The notes: generated by a model from the sequence alone, not told the origin. Counted from the stretch's first letter, positions 1-6,700 are shown. The stretch: DNA of 8,374 bases from an uncultured Lachnospiraceae bacterium (GCA_910583965.1 CAJUAE010000106.1:1-8374), one strand, 5' to 3'. A program made the numbers and translations.

Positions 1-30
1 CCTCTTGCAAGCAAGCTTGCATTGGATTTC

Positions 31-59
31 TTGACCTTTTGACCCTGGTATCATATAAT
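31..59 (+). promoter_or_regulatory. Sigma-A promoter upstream of the helical-repeat gene
   Basis: TTGACC at 31-36 and a perfect TATAAT at 54-59 are separated by 17 bases, the ideal spacing for the housekeeping sigma factor. Two further TATAAT boxes lie downstream, at 98-103 and 114-119, but neither has a recognisable -35 partner at the right distance. Transcription from the first promoter would give a leader of about 110 bases before the ATG at 176. It is the best promoter candidate for the gene that follows. Confidence 0.6.
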
Positions 60-175
60 TAGCATAAGTTAGATATGGAAATTTCTTAGCAAAAAGGTAT
101 AATAGAAAGTGACTATAATGATATTAGAGGGAATGAACCGTCTTATAAAAAACTTTTGTTAATTGGAGGAAATCT

Positions 176-1591
176 ATGACCAAAAAGCAGTTTCAATATG
201 ATTTGCAGCGCGGTTTAGGAAGTTGTGTGTTAGCACTAAAGAATATGAGCGATTCCGAAAAGGAAAGATTTCAGCCACTTGTCTTGTGGGGGTGTTCCCG
301 CGATATGGCTTATGATGCACAGTGTGAGGGATGTAGAAGTTTTTATTTGTATGAATTAATTATGGAGTTTGCGGATATAACACCTTTTCTGGATAGGATT
401 GAGAAAAACTTAATTCATAGTATGCACTCGAGCGGATGGGAGTTTGCACAGGATTGTAATCTACTGGCATTTTTTGTGTCTGATAGAAATAAACGGGCAT
501 GGAGGATATTAACCCATTGCTATGATACATTGTTGCAGATTTTATCAAAGAAACGCACGAAAAAAAGAGATGGTTTGTTTCCAGAGCGGGACAATTTTGA
601 GTATCTATGTGTTTCTCTAGCATGTGAGTGTTTTGATGACCGAGAGCGGAGAACTAAGCTATATAAGATGATTGTTCGCGATTTGGGAATTTTGATTAAC
701 GCAAATACATTGTATGATTATGATGATTTTGAGTGGTTTCAGGCAGCTAGTGAGGATACACTAGGAAAAAAAACGATTCAAAAATTATTATATGGAACAA
801 ATGTTGATGAGAATATTAAAAACTATGCACATCTTAGAGAGGAGTGTCTTAAAGCAAGAGAATCTGAGCGGGAAAGAAAACAAAAAGTAGAGCCACAGAC
901 AGCAGATGAGGTTTATCAACGATTAAAAAATGGAGAAAAAATAGGACAGATGTGCTCTTTAATGTTAGGGCGTACTTTTATGAAACGAGATAAGAAATTG
1001 GAAGTTTTGAAGTTGGCAACATATTATAAAGAGGAAGTAGAAGATGAGATGCGTTATAATCTTCTGCGATTGCTTGCGAATAGAGATTGTGCATGGGCGT
1101 GTGAATTGTCCTGTTTAATTGCGGATTCACAATCAAAGAATTCTGAACTATCAGAAAGAGCCTTTGTAGCTTTGCGGTTTTATCCAAAAGATGTGCGTGT
1201 AAGAGATTATGCAATTGCACTTTTGCAAAAGAAAGAACATATTGCAGAAGCGGTATCCATGCTTGCTGCTAATTATGAAGAATCAGACAAGGAACTTTTT
1301 GTGGAGGCAGTCAAGCAGATACCAATTACTTATGAGAATGGTTATTGGCATGCAGCATTTTATGATGTTATGGATGTGTTTGCTAGTGGGAAGAAAAAAC
1401 CCAATGAACTGTTACTTTATATGTATCGAAATACACTGTGTTCTTTCTGTAGGGAATATGTTGTCAGGGAGATGGGACGCAGGCATATGTTGACACGTGA
1501 ACTGTTAGAAGAAATGCAATATGACAGCAACAGTGATATTAGAAAATATGTGGATAAAAAATTGCGGGTGATTAAAAATAATTTCCAATAA
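176..1591 (+). CDS. Helical-repeat (HEAT-like) protein of unknown function
   Basis: I do not recognise a named family for this 471-residue protein. The start is well supported: GGAGGA at 165-170 sits 5 bases before the ATG. It has no signal peptide or membrane segment, so it is probably cytoplasmic. Residues about 1-210 are helical and rich in Cys and aromatic residues, including C40, C50 and C53 in a C-x(9)-C-x(2)-C arrangement that could bind metal but is unproven. A charged linker at about 220-245 (KARESERERKQK) separates this from a C-terminal half of short amphipathic helices in pairs. That half ends with R-x-Y-V-V-R-E-M (426-433) and D-I-R-K-Y-V (454-459), which look like HEAT-type repeats. 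Such repeats usually form protein-binding scaffolds. The gene has its own promoter and lies 90 bases before the glycosyltransferase operon, so a functional link to that operon is uncertain. Confidence 0.85.
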   Translation: MTKKQFQYDLQRGLGSCVLALKNMSDSEKERFQPLVLWGCSRDMAYDAQCEGCRSFYLYELIMEFADITPFLDRIEKNLIHSMHSSGWEFAQDCNLLAFFVSDRNKRAWRILTHCYDTLLQILSKKRTKKRDGLFPERDNFEYLCVSLACECFDDRERRTKLYKMIVRDLGILINANTLYDYDDFEWFQAASEDTLGKKTIQKLLYGTNVDENIKNYAHLREECLKARESERERKQKVEPQTADEVYQRLKNGEKIGQMCSLMLGRTFMKRDKKLEVLKLATYYKEEVEDEMRYNLLRLLANRDCAWACELSCLIADSQSKNSELSERAFVALRFYPKDVRVRDYAIALLQKKEHIAEAVSMLAANYEESDKELFVEAVKQIPITYENGYWHAAFYDVMDVFASGKKKPNELLLYMYRNTLCSFCREYVVREMGRRHMLTRELLEEMQYDSNSDIRKYVDKKLRVIKNNFQ

Positions 1592-1638
1592 AAGTAAGAA
1601 AATAGTAAGAATTTATCAAAGGTTTTGAAAGATACAGA

Positions 1639-1647
1639 TGGTATAAT
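1639..1647 (+). promoter_or_regulatory. Extended -10 promoter for the glycosyltransferase operon
   Basis: TGGTATAAT is a perfect extended -10 element (TG, one base, TATAAT). No good -35 is visible at 16-18 bases upstream, which is typical for extended -10 promoters. Transcription should begin near 1654, giving a leader of about 28 bases to the ATG at 1682. A transcript starting there excludes the upstream in-frame TTG at 1625 as the start codon. No terminator-like hairpin lies between 1592 and 1638, so some readthrough from the preceding gene is possible. Confidence 0.55.
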
Positions 1648-1681
1648 GTTTTTTAGAAAGATTGAGAGAAAGGGGATTTCT

Positions 1682-2704
1682 ATGAAACATTTAACGATTA
1701 CTGTACCTTGTTTTAACTCGGAGGATTATTTGGAGCGCTGTGTAGATTCGCTGATTATTGGCGGGGAAAATGTAGAGGTTATCATTGTCAATGACGGTTC
1801 AACAGACCATACTGGGGAGATTGCAGAGCGGTATGCCAAACAGTTTCCTAATATTGTGACTGTAGTGCATAAGGAGAATGGTGGACATGGTTCCGGTGTT
1901 AATACAGGGCTTGCACTTGCAACAGGAATGTATTTTAAAGTGGTAGATTCCGACGACTGGCTGGAAGAAAAGGCATATAAGACGTTGTTGAAAAAAATAA
2001 ATGTGTGGTGTACACAGGGATTTGGTCCTGATTTGTTAGTATGTGATTATACGTACAATCATTTGGAAGATGGAATAGAGAAAACCATTCAGTTCCAGAA
2101 TGTTTTTCCAGAGAATAAGGTTTGTACATGGGATAAAATCGGGATGTTTCGTCCCTCTCAATATCTAGTAATGCATGCATTAATTTATCGAACAGATATT
2201 CTGAAAAAATCTAGGGTGGTACTGCCGGAACATACATTTTATGTGGATAATTTATTTGCATATTGTCCGTTGCCCTATGTGGAGACGCTTTATTATATGC
2301 ATCTTAATCTATATCAGTATTATCTAGGAAGAGAGGACCAATCTGTCAATGAAAAAGTGATGATTTCGCGGATTGAACAGCAGATTAAAGTGACAAAAAT
2401 GGTTGCGGAGAGTGTGGATTTGCATCAGGTAAAAAAGAAATATCCAAAGTTAGCTCATTATATGTGTCGTAATATCTCAATAATGATGGCGATTTCTTCT
2501 ATTCATTTGCTGCTAAAAGGGGATGAGCAGGCAAAAAGTAGACATTTGGAACTCTGGTCGGATATCAAAAAAAGTAATCCAGGATTATACTATAGGTTGC
2601 GGTATACAAAGCTTAGTGGCTTTACAAACCTTCCCGGGAAACTTGGAAAGCTCGCTACAGTAGGTGGTTATAGGCTTGCGAGGAGAATTTATCAGTTTCA
2701 ATAG
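1682..2704 (+). CDS. Family 2 glycosyltransferase (GT-A fold)
   Basis: This 340-residue enzyme should transfer a sugar from a nucleotide-sugar donor to an acceptor at the cytoplasmic side of the membrane; neither substrate can be told from sequence. The N-terminal GT-A domain is clear: L-T-I-T-V-P-C-F-N opens the nucleotide-binding strand at 4-12, V-N-D-G-S-T-D lies at 36-42, and N-G-G-H-G-S-G-V-N-T-G at 66-76. The metal-binding DxD-type motif D-S-D-D-W is at 89-93. The C-terminal part is helical with no obvious transmembrane segment. The ATG at 1682 is preceded by a GAAAGGGGA ribosome binding site. The reading frame extends upstream to a TTG at 1625, but those extra 19 codons fall before the predicted transcription start and before the conserved domain. 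It is the first gene of an operon with the next two, 22 bases before the papain-fold gene. Confidence 0.93.
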   Translation: MKHLTITVPCFNSEDYLERCVDSLIIGGENVEVIIVNDGSTDHTGEIAERYAKQFPNIVTVVHKENGGHGSGVNTGLALATGMYFKVVDSDDWLEEKAYKTLLKKINVWCTQGFGPDLLVCDYTYNHLEDGIEKTIQFQNVFPENKVCTWDKIGMFRPSQYLVMHALIYRTDILKKSRVVLPEHTFYVDNLFAYCPLPYVETLYYMHLNLYQYYLGREDQSVNEKVMISRIEQQIKVTKMVAESVDLHQVKKKYPKLAHYMCRNISIMMAISSIHLLLKGDEQAKSRHLELWSDIKKSNPGLYYRLRYTKLSGFTNLPGKLGKLATVGGYRLARRIYQFQ

Positions 2705-2726
2705 TAGAAGACAAGGAGAGTGGATT

Positions 2727-3302
2727 ATGGCACATATTTATATTGCACTTGTGGATACCCCGGGATTTTTTGCAGCGCTAATACGACGATTTTTAAAACA
2801 AAGATATATTCATGTGGTGCTTGGTTTTGATGCAAAGTTGCAGGAGGCTTACAGTGTGGGCAGGCGTAACCCAGCAGTTCCAATATTTGCAGGGTTTGAA
2901 AGAGAGGATAAGGACAAGATTTTACATACGTTTCCGACAGCATATTATCGGATTTATGAATTGGATTGTACAGACGCACAGAAAAGAGCATTGCAACAAA
3001 GAATGCAAGAGGATTATAAGAAGCGGTTTCACATTCACTATGCAGTGCTTGGATTGCCTTTTATTTTAATAAACAGTCCTTTTTATATGTACAATCAATA
3101 TACTTGTTCTTCGTATCTTGCAAGAGTATTACAAGAAAATGGGATTTTTATTGCTAGGAAGCATTTTTCCTTAGTTACACCAAAGGATTTTTATGCATAT
3201 CAAAATATGCGTGTGGTATTTGAGGGAGAATTGTCTGAGATTGTTTCAGAAATCTCCTACAAATTTCCAGAAAATGTCAGTGGAGGTAGTATGTGTGTAT
3301 GA
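2727..3302 (+). CDS. Predicted permuted papain-fold (YiiX/NlpC-P60-like) protein
   Basis: This 191-residue protein resembles circularly permuted NlpC/P60 proteins of the YiiX/YebB type, where the catalytic His comes before the catalytic Cys. The candidate His is H29 in Y-I-H-V-V-L-G-F-D. The candidate Cys is C127 in Y-T-C-S-S-Y-L-A-R-V-L, followed by T-P-K-D-F (151-155) and V-F-E-G-E-L (164-169), which look like the usual ending of this family. Members include thiol hydrolases and acyltransferases acting on amide or ester bonds; the substrate here is unknown. There is no signal peptide, although F14-F22 and 105-120 are hydrophobic and could touch the membrane. The start at 2727 is chosen because AAGGAGAG lies just upstream. 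The frame opens earlier, at 2664, but that stretch overlaps the glycosyltransferase and lacks a ribosome site. Its 3' end overlaps the next gene by 10 bases, indicating translational coupling. The family call is by eye. Confidence 0.75.
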   Translation: MAHIYIALVDTPGFFAALIRRFLKQRYIHVVLGFDAKLQEAYSVGRRNPAVPIFAGFEREDKDKILHTFPTAYYRIYELDCTDAQKRALQQRMQEDYKKRFHIHYAVLGLPFILINSPFYMYNQYTCSSYLARVLQENGIFIARKHFSLVTPKDFYAYQNMRVVFEGELSEIVSEISYKFPENVSGGSMCV

Positions 3303-4321
3303 AGCATATGAATCAAAAGGAGGTACGTAGACTTGCTGTTCATGTGGGAATTTTTGTCGCTGTTATGCTACTGACTTTCTGGAGTGTTTTTCGTGGACAG
3401 GATTTTACGGAGATTGTGGCAGCAGTTCAACAGATGTCGGGAGCATATATGACAGCGGCAATTCTTTTGGCAATTTTCTTTGTGTCGGCAGAGGGGTGTA
3501 TGATTTGGTATTTGCTCCGAGGAATTGGTGAACAGACGACATTACCACGCTGTATCTCTTACTCGTTTATTGGTTTTTTCTTTTCAGGTATTACACCTTC
3601 TGCAACTGGTGGACAACCAATGCAATTGTATTATATGCGTCGAGATGGCAATACACTCTCGGCGTCTTCTGTCGTGCTAATGACAGTTGCTGTAATCTAT
3701 AAATTTGTACTTGTCTTGATTGGAATTGGAATTGTAATATTTTGGAGAAGACCTTTACAGTCATATTTGCAAGAGTATTATGGATTGTATTTTTTGGGAT
3801 TGTTCTTAAACGCTGCATTGGTGGTAATTTTGTTGATGGTTATGTTTTCACAAGGAATTATTAGAAGCTGTTTTTATAAGCTTGAAGGGCTATTGGTACG
3901 CCTTCACTTACTGCGAAAAAAAGAGTCCAGAAAAGAGAAAATGGAGCAGTTTTTGTCTGGCTATCAAAATACAGTTACTTTCTTGCGAAGTCATAAGAAA
4001 CTGATTGGAATAACGATAGTGGCGACAATAGTGCAGCGCTACAGTGTGTTTGTGTTGGCATTTGTGGTGTATTGTGGGTTGGGACTTTCTGGTACAGCGA
4101 TGTTGGATATTGTGTTTGTGCAGGCAGCAGTTTATATTGCAGTAGATATGCTTCCAATTCCCGGGGCGCAGGGGATTACAGAGGCAATGTATCACAGTGT
4201 ATTTCAAAAGATTTTTGTAGGAGATTATCTTGTGGTATCGATGTGCATCACAAGGGGGATTAGTTTTTATCTGGTGATGTTAATTGGACTTGCAGTGTTT
4301 TGTATAGCGCGTAGACGATAA
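3293..4321 (+). CDS. YbhN/LPG-synthase-type transmembrane protein (flippase-like)
   Basis: This 342-residue polytopic protein belongs to the UPF0104/YbhN group, which shares the membrane domain of lysylphosphatidylglycerol synthase (MprF) and of AglD-type proteins. Two signature blocks are visible: S-G-I-T-P-S-A-T-G-G-Q-P-M-Q at 98-111 and L-P-I-P-G-A-Q-G-I-T-E-A at 287-298. Hydrophobic segments lie at about 14-32, 52-75, 88-100, 127-150, 165-187, 237-262, 268-290 and 312-338. A basic cytoplasmic loop (K/R-rich, 203-218) lies between the fifth and sixth. There is no soluble aminoacyl-transferase domain, so it is not a complete MprF. Lipid or lipid-linked sugar translocation is plausible but inferred. 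GGAGG at 3282-3286 lies 6 bases before the GTG at 3293, the spacing expected. An ATG at 3299 forms an ATGA overlap with the upstream stop and is the main alternative, giving a protein two residues shorter. Confidence 0.9.
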   Translation: MCMKHMNQKEVRRLAVHVGIFVAVMLLTFWSVFRGQDFTEIVAAVQQMSGAYMTAAILLAIFFVSAEGCMIWYLLRGIGEQTTLPRCISYSFIGFFFSGITPSATGGQPMQLYYMRRDGNTLSASSVVLMTVAVIYKFVLVLIGIGIVIFWRRPLQSYLQEYYGLYFLGLFLNAALVVILLMVMFSQGIIRSCFYKLEGLLVRLHLLRKKESRKEKMEQFLSGYQNTVTFLRSHKKLIGITIVATIVQRYSVFVLAFVVYCGLGLSGTAMLDIVFVQAAVYIAVDMLPIPGAQGITEAMYHSVFQKIFVGDYLVVSMCITRGISFYLVMLIGLAVFCIARRR

Positions 4322-4389
4322 GGAATTGCACAAAAGATTCTCCGCACTTTGAAGTTGCGTGAAACAAAAAAATCGCGTACATAGATTGG

Positions 4390-4418
4390 TTGTAGATTGT
4401 CTAAGAAAATACTATACT
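4390..4418 (+). promoter_or_regulatory. Probable promoter of the XRE/GyrI-like regulator
   Basis: TTGTAG at 4390-4395 and TATACT at 4413-4418 are separated by 17 bases. An overlapping GATAAT (4419-4424) could act as an alternative -10. Either gives a leader of about 105-110 bases carrying the two hairpins at 4456-4507. The upstream operon has no clear terminator between 4322 and 4390; a weak imperfect stem around 4340-4355 has no T-tract after it. Confidence 0.45.
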
Positions 4419-4455
4419 GATAATGCGGCGCGACGCAAGAGAATGAAAGAAGAAA

Positions 4456-4479
4456 GTGTGAAAAATAAATTTTTCACAC
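4456..4479. repeat. Perfect palindrome in the regulator leader
   Basis: The arms GTGTGAAAAAT (4456-4466) and ATTTTTCACAC (4469-4479) are exact reverse complements around a 2-base centre. No T-tract follows, so this is not an ordinary intrinsic terminator. It may be an operator for a dimeric regulator, possibly the XRE protein encoded 57 bases downstream. Alternatively it is one stem of an intergenic repeat, because a GTGTGAAA/TTTCAC hairpin followed by similar sequence recurs on the minus strand at 8326-8350. Confidence 0.7.
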
Positions 4480-4481
4480 GG

Positions 4482-4507
4482 CGAATTTGTGCTTATGCCC
4501 AAATTCG
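4482..4507. repeat. Second hairpin in the regulator leader
   Basis: CGAATTTG (4482-4489) pairs perfectly with CAAATTCG (4500-4507). After one mismatch, a further GC/GC pair closes a TTAT tetraloop. It starts two bases after the first palindrome and ends 17 bases before the GGAGGA ribosome site, so the leader RNA would carry two stacked stem-loops. The sequence GGCGAATTTGTG within it matches the minus-strand GCCGCAAATTTGTG at 8300-8313 except for small changes. Confidence 0.55.
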
Positions 4508-4535
4508 TAGATTTCGGTAAGAATGGAGGATTTTT

Positions 4536-5204
4536 ATGAGCTTCGGAAAAAATTTGCAGTTTTTAAGGCGTCTGCGGGGAAACATGACACAAGAGGATTT
4601 GGCTGAAAAAATGAATATTAGTCGTCAAACAGTATCAAAATGGGAGTTGGACACAGCACAGCCCGAAATGGACAAGGCGATAGAGCTTTGTGGGCTTTTC
4701 AATTGTTCATTGGATAATTTGTTCCGTGATGATATGGTCATTTGTAGCGAAGTGTATACAAATTTGCGTGTTGAGACTGTCCCTGCTTTTCGCTATATCA
4801 AACATGCTGTTATAAGCGCTATTCCAGAGGGAGATGCTATTGATAGAATATTTACCATTGTCCGTAACTGTGGTGTGGAGAAACCTCGCGTCATTGGCTG
4901 GGGGTTCTCAAACGTGTCACAGGAGCAGATAAGTGTTTTCAATATGCATGGTTATGAAGCAGCATGGGTATTGCCTGAAGGGATTGTTCCTCCTGATATG
5001 GAAATACACAAGCAGTCAGCGCACAAATATGCAGCAGTACACATTGAAAACCCTTTTGAAAATCCCTTTGTGACTATTCCTAATGCCTATAATACACTTA
5101 TGGAATATATGCATGTGAATGGTCTGGAACGCACAGAAAAAGATGTGATTCCCTGCTTTGAAACGGATGGGGAGAGTATGGATGTTTATATTGCTTGCAA
5201 GTAG
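4536..5204 (+). CDS. XRE-family regulator with GyrI-like ligand-binding domain
   Basis: This 222-residue protein is a one-component transcription regulator. Residues 7-62 form an XRE/Cro-type helix-turn-helix: M-T-Q-E-D-L-A-E-K-M lies at 17-26 and the recognition helix N-I-S-R-Q-T-V-S-K-W-E at 27-37. Residues from about 77 to the end resemble the GyrI-like/AraC effector-binding domain, a pseudo-symmetric alpha/beta fold that binds small, often hydrophobic, molecules. Supporting marks are V-E-T-V-P-A-F near its start, the repeated beta-strand pattern, and the ending D-V-Y-I-A. The HTH match is clear; the C-terminal call is moderately sure. GGAGGA at 4525-4530 sits 5 bases before the ATG. The gene stands alone between two non-coding regions, so its targets are not obvious. 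Autoregulation through the palindrome at 4456-4479 is possible. Confidence 0.88.
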   Translation: MSFGKNLQFLRRLRGNMTQEDLAEKMNISRQTVSKWELDTAQPEMDKAIELCGLFNCSLDNLFRDDMVICSEVYTNLRVETVPAFRYIKHAVISAIPEGDAIDRIFTIVRNCGVEKPRVIGWGFSNVSQEQISVFNMHGYEAAWVLPEGIVPPDMEIHKQSAHKYAAVHIENPFENPFVTIPNAYNTLMEYMHVNGLERTEKDVIPCFETDGESMDVYIACK

Positions 5205-5253
5205 CATATTTTATTGTGTTTCTGATAATTCTATATAATAGTTTTTGCCTTTT

Positions 5254-5316
5254 TAATCCCGCGACCAATAAGCCAAGCGGCTGCGAAGCAGACATTTGGT
5301 GAATGCCGCGGGATTA
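5254..5316. repeat. 63-base palindromic structured element
   Basis: Arms TAATCCCGCG (5254-5263) and CGCGGGATTA (5307-5316) are perfect 10-bp inverted repeats. Inside them ACCAA (5264-5268) can pair with TTGGT (5296-5300), and at the centre CTGC-GAA-GCAG (5281-5291) forms a small hairpin. It is GC-rich compared with the surrounding AT-rich DNA. A T-rich stretch lies before it and only scattered T's follow, so it does not read as a standard terminator on either strand, although it could stop or stabilise the regulator transcript that ends 50 bases upstream. The layered symmetry is like that of small intergenic repeats. Only one copy is visible here. Confidence 0.65.
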
Positions 5317-5409
5317 TTGACTTTGCTTTTATGAAAGTTTGTAATAGACAGGGAAAGGACATAACGAAATAATTATAAAAAATCGCATGAATTATTTGTC
5401 TGCATATAG

Positions 5410-5415
5410 TATAAT
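5410..5415 (+). promoter_or_regulatory. Likely -10 box for the duplicated-domain/nfi pair
   Basis: TATAAT at 5410-5415 lies 21 bases before the ATG at 5437. No convincing -35 is found 16-18 bases upstream (ATGAAT at 5387-5392 is weak). Transcription from here would give a leader of only about 15 bases containing the AAGGTGA ribosome site. Confidence 0.4.
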
Positions 5416-5436
5416 AAAAAGAAAAAGGTGAGACAA

Positions 5437-5997
5437 ATGGACAATACTTTTTTAACACAGATTACAAATGGAATCATAGAAGATGTTGAGACAGGCAGAA
5501 ACGGCTCTTTTGTACTTGTTTCCTACAGTGATTGTCCCAAATGCGACAGTCCAGACCAGATGATACGGTTGAATGTTGGAAACAATACTGTGATTTTGGA
5601 TGAGAATAATAATCGCATTCTGCTAAGAGATTTACAGAAGGGAATGGTTGTGAATGCTGCCTTTTCCAATGCGACAACAAGGAGTATCCCGCCACAATCG
5701 GCAGCGTATGTTATTCAAGTGATTGGAAGACCACTTGAAGATCAGGTAACAGTTGGTAGAATTGTTGACATTGATAGACAAAACCGAAGTTTTACGACCA
5801 TTAGCGATGGAAATATATCCTCCGTTATACGATTTCATTTGGCGGATGATGCTAAAATTTTTAATAGTTTTGGCAGACCAATGCAGTTTGCAAGTCTTGT
5901 TCCAGGTTTGCGAGTAAGAGTGCGTCATGCTGCTTTTATGACTATGAGTATTCCGCCGCAGACAACTGCTTTTGAGGTTCGAGTAATCACTGTTTGA
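5437..5997 (+). CDS. Small protein with two copies of one beta-rich domain
   Basis: I do not recognise a named family. The 186-residue protein consists of two tandem homologous units, about 12-96 and 107-184. Each begins G-x-I-x-D-x-[ED/DR] and ends with S-I-P-P-Q followed by an alternating hydrophobic strand (83-96 and 171-184: A-Y-V-I-Q-V-I versus A-F-E-V-R-V-I). The pattern suggests beta-barrel units arising by internal duplication. Only the first copy carries an insertion with D-C-P-K-C-D (C33, C36), a possible metal or redox pair. There is no signal peptide or membrane segment. The ATG at 5437 is chosen because AAGGTGA (5425-5431) sits 5 bases before it; a GTG three codons earlier, at 5428, falls inside that site. 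It is 22 bases before the endonuclease V gene, so the two are probably co-transcribed. Confidence 0.85.
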   Translation: MDNTFLTQITNGIIEDVETGRNGSFVLVSYSDCPKCDSPDQMIRLNVGNNTVILDENNNRILLRDLQKGMVVNAAFSNATTRSIPPQSAAYVIQVIGRPLEDQVTVGRIVDIDRQNRSFTTISDGNISSVIRFHLADDAKIFNSFGRPMQFASLVPGLRVRVRHAAFMTMSIPPQTTAFEVRVITV

Positions 5998-6019
5998 GAA
6001 AAATATATGGGAGTAATAA

Positions 6020-6700
6020 ATGACAGAAGAAGATTATATAAAAGAACAAATAAAACTGAGTAGCAGAATCAAGCATGAAAATACAGTGAATCTGTCCCAG
6101 GTTCATACAGTTGCAGGTGTAGACCTTGCATATTGGAAAGAAGACGAACAGGAATATGCTGTTTGTTGTATTGTAATAATTAATTATAATACACTGGAAG
6201 TATGCGAAAAAGTTAGTTATGCAGATAAGATTAAGGTGCCTTATATCCCAGGGTGTTTAGCATTTCGAGAAGTTCCGCTATTTTTGGAGACTTATAAAAA
6301 AGTTACAATAATACCAGATGTGATATTTTTTGATGGAAATGGATATTTGCATCCAAGACATATGGGGTTGGCAACACATGCCGGGATTTTGATTCAAAAG
6401 GCAACTGTTGGAACTGCAAAAAGCTATTATAAAGTGGAAGACGTAGACTTTGTCATGCCTGCCAATACAGAGCAGGCATATACAGAGATTGAATTGCATG
6501 GGAAACACTATGGGCGTGCTTTGCGCACACATGCTAATGTCAAGCCAATTTTTCTATCAATTGGAAATGCGATTGATATTGAGACGGCGACAAAAATGGT
6601 AAATCAACTCACTACAAAAGAAAGTCATGTTCCAGTTCCAACTAGACTTGCAGACTTGATGACGCATGAAAAGCGTAAAGAGTTAACTAAGAAACGGTAA
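6020..6700 (+). CDS. nfi: Endonuclease V (deoxyinosine 3' endonuclease)
   Basis: This 226-residue enzyme nicks DNA at the second phosphodiester bond 3' to deoxyinosine, starting repair of deaminated adenine. The family motifs are intact: V-A-G-V-D-L-A-Y at 31-38 with catalytic D35; V-P-Y-I-P-G at 73-78, the wedge that probes the lesion; F-R-E-V-P with E84; and D-G-N-G-Y-L-H-P-R at 105-113 with D105 and H111, followed by G-L-A-T-H-A-G. The C-terminal half carries the usual L-R-T (168-170), K-P-I-F-L-S-I-G (175-182) and P-T-R-L-A-D (207-212) blocks. Length matches the family (about 220-230). A GGGAG site at 6009-6013 lies 6 bases before the ATG. The short charged tail runs into the azlD gene on the other strand, overlapping by 18 bases. 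Confidence 0.95.
   Translation: MTEEDYIKEQIKLSSRIKHENTVNLSQVHTVAGVDLAYWKEDEQEYAVCCIVIINYNTLEVCEKVSYADKIKVPYIPGCLAFREVPLFLETYKKVTIIPDVIFFDGNGYLHPRHMGLATHAGILIQKATVGTAKSYYKVEDVDFVMPANTEQAYTEIELHGKHYGRALRTHANVKPIFLSIGNAIDIETATKMVNQLTTKESHVPVPTRLADLMTHEKRKELTKKR

Noticed and set aside
6..21. TGCAAG/CTTGCA inverted repeat at the left edge as a terminator of a preceding gene
   Set aside because: Stem is only 6 bp and no T-tract follows on either strand; the preceding gene is outside the window.
1625..1681. Upstream extension of the glycosyltransferase to a TTG at 1625
   Set aside because: No ribosome site, lies before the predicted transcription start, and adds 19 residues ahead of the conserved GT-A strand.
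2664..2726. Upstream extension of the papain-fold gene to 2664
   Set aside because: Overlaps the end of the glycosyltransferase gene without a ribosome site, while ATG 2727 has a good one.
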